Shown here: in pieces, positions 5,230 to 6,589 of the stretch
How positions within the stretch are numbered: the first letter of the stretch is position 1
Layout: every line of letters starts with the position of its first letter
NCBI GenBank assembly: GCA_025356615.1
Contig: JANXSH010001246.1
Span: forward strand, 1 to 6,589
DNA length: 6,589 nucleotides
Direction of reading: 5' to 3'
Source: Planctomycetia bacterium
Lineage (GTDB): Bacteria; Planctomycetota; Planctomycetia; Gemmatales; Gemmataceae
The notes under the pieces: generated by a model
Seen by the model: only the letters and a program-made list of their open reading frames with translations
Databases searched by the model: none
Told to the model about the DNA's origin: nothing
Translations under genes and position numbers: made by a program

Positions 5230-5603
5230 TTATTCGGGTACGGCTTCTGCCAGAAGTTCTCGCCGTTCCAGTTGAGACCGGGCTGGGTTTCGATGGTGCA
5301 GTCGCCATTGACCGTACACTGACAGGCGAGGCGGATTTCGTCCTCGTGGCCGATCGACGCCAGCATGGTCACGGGGTGGGCGGCGAAGTTGACCTTTTCC
5401 ATGAGTGTCTTGGCGTTGAGGTTCTCCATGCCTTTCTTGACGAAGACTCGACAGGTGCCGCACACCCCGTTGCCCATGCAGTTGAGATACGACTCGATCG
5501 TGCCATGCACCTCGAGGCCGGCCTTGCGGGCTTCCGTGCGCAGGTTGGAGCCGGTTGGCACCTCGATTTCCTGCTTCTCGTTGACGAACACAACCTTGGG
5601 CAT
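5226..5603 (-). CDS. [2Fe-2S] ferredoxin
   Basis: A 125-residue electron carrier, no signal peptide, presumably cytoplasmic. Cys42, Cys48 and Cys51 (CMGNGVCGTC) plus Cys94 (RLACQ) form a C-x5-C-x2-C-x42-C pattern. The x5 spacing and RLACQ are like adrenodoxin-type rather than plant-type ferredoxins (C-x4-C-x2-C). Residues 1-30 give the usual beta-grasp start (PKVVFVNEKQEIEVPTGSNL). Two further cysteines, Cys96 and Cys102, follow the last ligand, and the C-terminus (NWNGENFWQKPYPNK) is aromatic and polar. The ATG at 5603 is chosen because it begins the domain and has GAGGG 10 nt upstream; longer frames up to 5723 would overlap the divergent phosphoesterase gene and add unrelated residues. Its TGA stop lies inside the GTGACAAG repeat. 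Redox partners are not visible nearby. Confidence 0.92.
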   Translation of the reverse strand: MPKVVFVNEKQEIEVPTGSNLRTEARKAGLEVHGTIESYLNCMGNGVCGTCRVFVKKGMENLNAKTLMEKVNFAAHPVTMLASIGHEDEIRLACQCTVNGDCTIETQPGLNWNGENFWQKPYPNK

Positions 5604-5701
5604 GGATCCATGACCCTCGCGGAAAGGAATCGACCGACCCCGCGCGCCCATCGCGCAGGACGGAGGCAATTGTACGAAGACGGCTACCGGAAGGAAGGAC
5701 C
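5604..5701. promoter_or_regulatory. Divergent promoter region, ferredoxin and phosphoesterase
   Basis: 98 bp between the two start codons must drive both genes. GGAAGG lies just before the plus-strand ATG at 5702, and GAGGG lies before the minus-strand ATG at 5603. I see no clear -35/-10 pair and no operator-like dyad. Confidence 0.35.
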
Positions 5702-6583
5702 ATGTCCCTAGTTCGCCTGGCACACTTCAGCGACATCCACGTCGTCGCGGCGGCGCGCTGGCGTCTCGGCGACGTGTTCAGCAAGCGCCTGACGACGTGG
5801 GCCAACCTCCGGCTCCTGGGCCGGGGTGCCCAGTTCCGCGAGACCGAACGTGTCCTCGCCGCCCTCCGGGCCGACCTGGCGGAGCGAAACTTCGACCACC
5901 TTATCTTCAGCGGCGACGCCACCGCGATGGGATTCGAGGCCGAGATCGCCCGCGCCGCCGAATCCCTTCCGCTGACCCTACCCGGTCTGGCGGTCCCCGG
6001 CAACCACGACTATTGCACCCCCGCCGCGACGCGCTCGGGGGCGTTCGAGCGGCACTTCGCCCCCTGGCAGCTCGGCGAACGACTCGACGCCGAGGTCTAC
6101 CCCTTCGCCCAGCGCGTCGGCCCCCTGTGGCTCATCGCCGTGAACTCGGCGACGGCCAACCGTCTCCCCCACGACGCACGCGGCGCAGTCGGAAAGCCCC
6201 AGTTGGATCGCCTCCGCAGACTGCTCGCCCGCCTCGCAGACATCGACGGGGGGCCGCGAATCCTCGTCACCCACTACCCCATCGCTCGGCCGTGCGGCAA
6301 ACCCGAGGGGAAGATGCACGCCCTCCGCGACGTGCGAGACCTCCTCGACGTGGCCCGCGCCGGAGGCGTCGATCTCTGGCTGCACGGCCATCGGCACGAC
6401 GTGTACCATCATCCGAAGTCGGCGACGATGCCCATTGCGTCGATCTGCGCCGGCAGCGCGACCCAGACCGCAGCATGGTCGTACCAGGAACTCGCCATCG
6501 AGGGGCGGCACCTGGTGGGGAGCGTGCGGCCGTTTCGGGGGGGGCTATTCGTTGGGGGGGCGGAGTATGAGATGGAGTTGTGA
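5702..6583 (+). CDS. Calcineurin-like metallophosphoesterase
   Basis: A 293-residue hydrolase using two metal ions to cleave a phosphomono- or diester. All five family blocks are present in order: SDIH at 10-13 (Asp11, His13), SGD at 70-72 (Asp72), GNHDY at 100-104 (Asn101, His102), THYP at 190-193 (His191), and HGHRHD at 228-233 (His230, His232). NSA at 148-150 and GAVGKPQLDRL at 161-171 are typical of the class close to cAMP phosphodiesterase CpdA and related proteins. No signal peptide or membrane segment is seen, so it is probably cytoplasmic. The start ATG at 5702 has GGAAGG just upstream and puts the first motif at the expected position. The substrate cannot be read from sequence: cyclic nucleotide, nucleotide sugar or lipid phosphate are all possible. 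The last 50 bases contain runs of eight and seven G, so the C-terminal end deserves care. It is divergent from the ferredoxin. Confidence 0.93.
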   Translation: MSLVRLAHFSDIHVVAAARWRLGDVFSKRLTTWANLRLLGRGAQFRETERVLAALRADLAERNFDHLIFSGDATAMGFEAEIARAAESLPLTLPGLAVPGNHDYCTPAATRSGAFERHFAPWQLGERLDAEVYPFAQRVGPLWLIAVNSATANRLPHDARGAVGKPQLDRLRRLLARLADIDGGPRILVTHYPIARPCGKPEGKMHALRDVRDLLDVARAGGVDLWLHGHRHDVYHHPKSATMPIASICAGSATQTAAWSYQELAIEGRHLVGSVRPFRGGLFVGGAEYEMEL

Positions 6584-6589
6584 ACGGGC

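Noticed and set aside
5178..5711. 177-codon plus-strand frame over the ferredoxin
   Set aside because: It is the antisense shadow of the ferredoxin, whose cysteine motif on the minus strand is unambiguous.

Overview
The window looks like a chromosomal segment of a high-GC planctomycete (Planctomycetota, perhaps Gemmatales or Isosphaerales). The grounds are GC-rich codon use, short genes on alternating strands, membrane-anchored TPR and HEAT-like proteins, and a small lipoprotein with a 'LRPPKGI' motif that I associate with planctomycete hypotheticals. Intergenic repeats of the 'ATENTEK' and 'HLVTLS' kinds, named after the spurious proteins they encode, point the same way. The assignment is recall-based and cannot be proved here. 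I see no phage genes, transposase, CRISPR array, rRNA or tRNA.

Layout, left to right. (1) 1-950, minus: 5' part of a signal-anchored, HEAT-like protein cut by the window edge. (2) 951-1413: about 440 bp without a gene, holding two perfect hairpins. (3) 1414-1692, plus: a 92-residue protein with PilZ-like motifs. (4) 1704-1859: a perfect 53-bp inverted repeat between convergent genes. (5) 4367 down to 1887, minus: a three-gene cluster of FabG-type reductase, P-II-family signalling protein and membrane-anchored TPR protein. The first two genes are 2 nt apart. (6) 4455-5135, plus: a lipoprotein. (7) 5132-5229: GTGACAAG tandem repeats in inverted orientation, overlapping the stop codons of both convergent genes. 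(8) 5603 down to 5226, minus: a [2Fe-2S] ferredoxin. (9) 5702-6583, plus: a calcineurin-like metallophosphoesterase, complete up to its stop.

The main functional unit is the reductase/P-II pair. P-II proteins sense ATP/ADP and 2-oxoglutarate, and in other bacteria they control acetyl-CoA carboxylase or carbon storage. A P-II translated directly behind an acyl/acetoacetyl reductase suggests a local link between nitrogen or energy state and fatty-acid or polyester metabolism. This P-II keeps the T-loop tyrosine but lacks the usual C-terminal arginines that bind nucleotide phosphate.

The main structural theme is that both convergent gene junctions carry an inverted repeat, each from a different family, while the three divergent junctions do not carry either family. 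These repeats probably work as bidirectional 3' ends or are mobile/dispersed elements tolerated there. No complete new defence or mobile system is evident.
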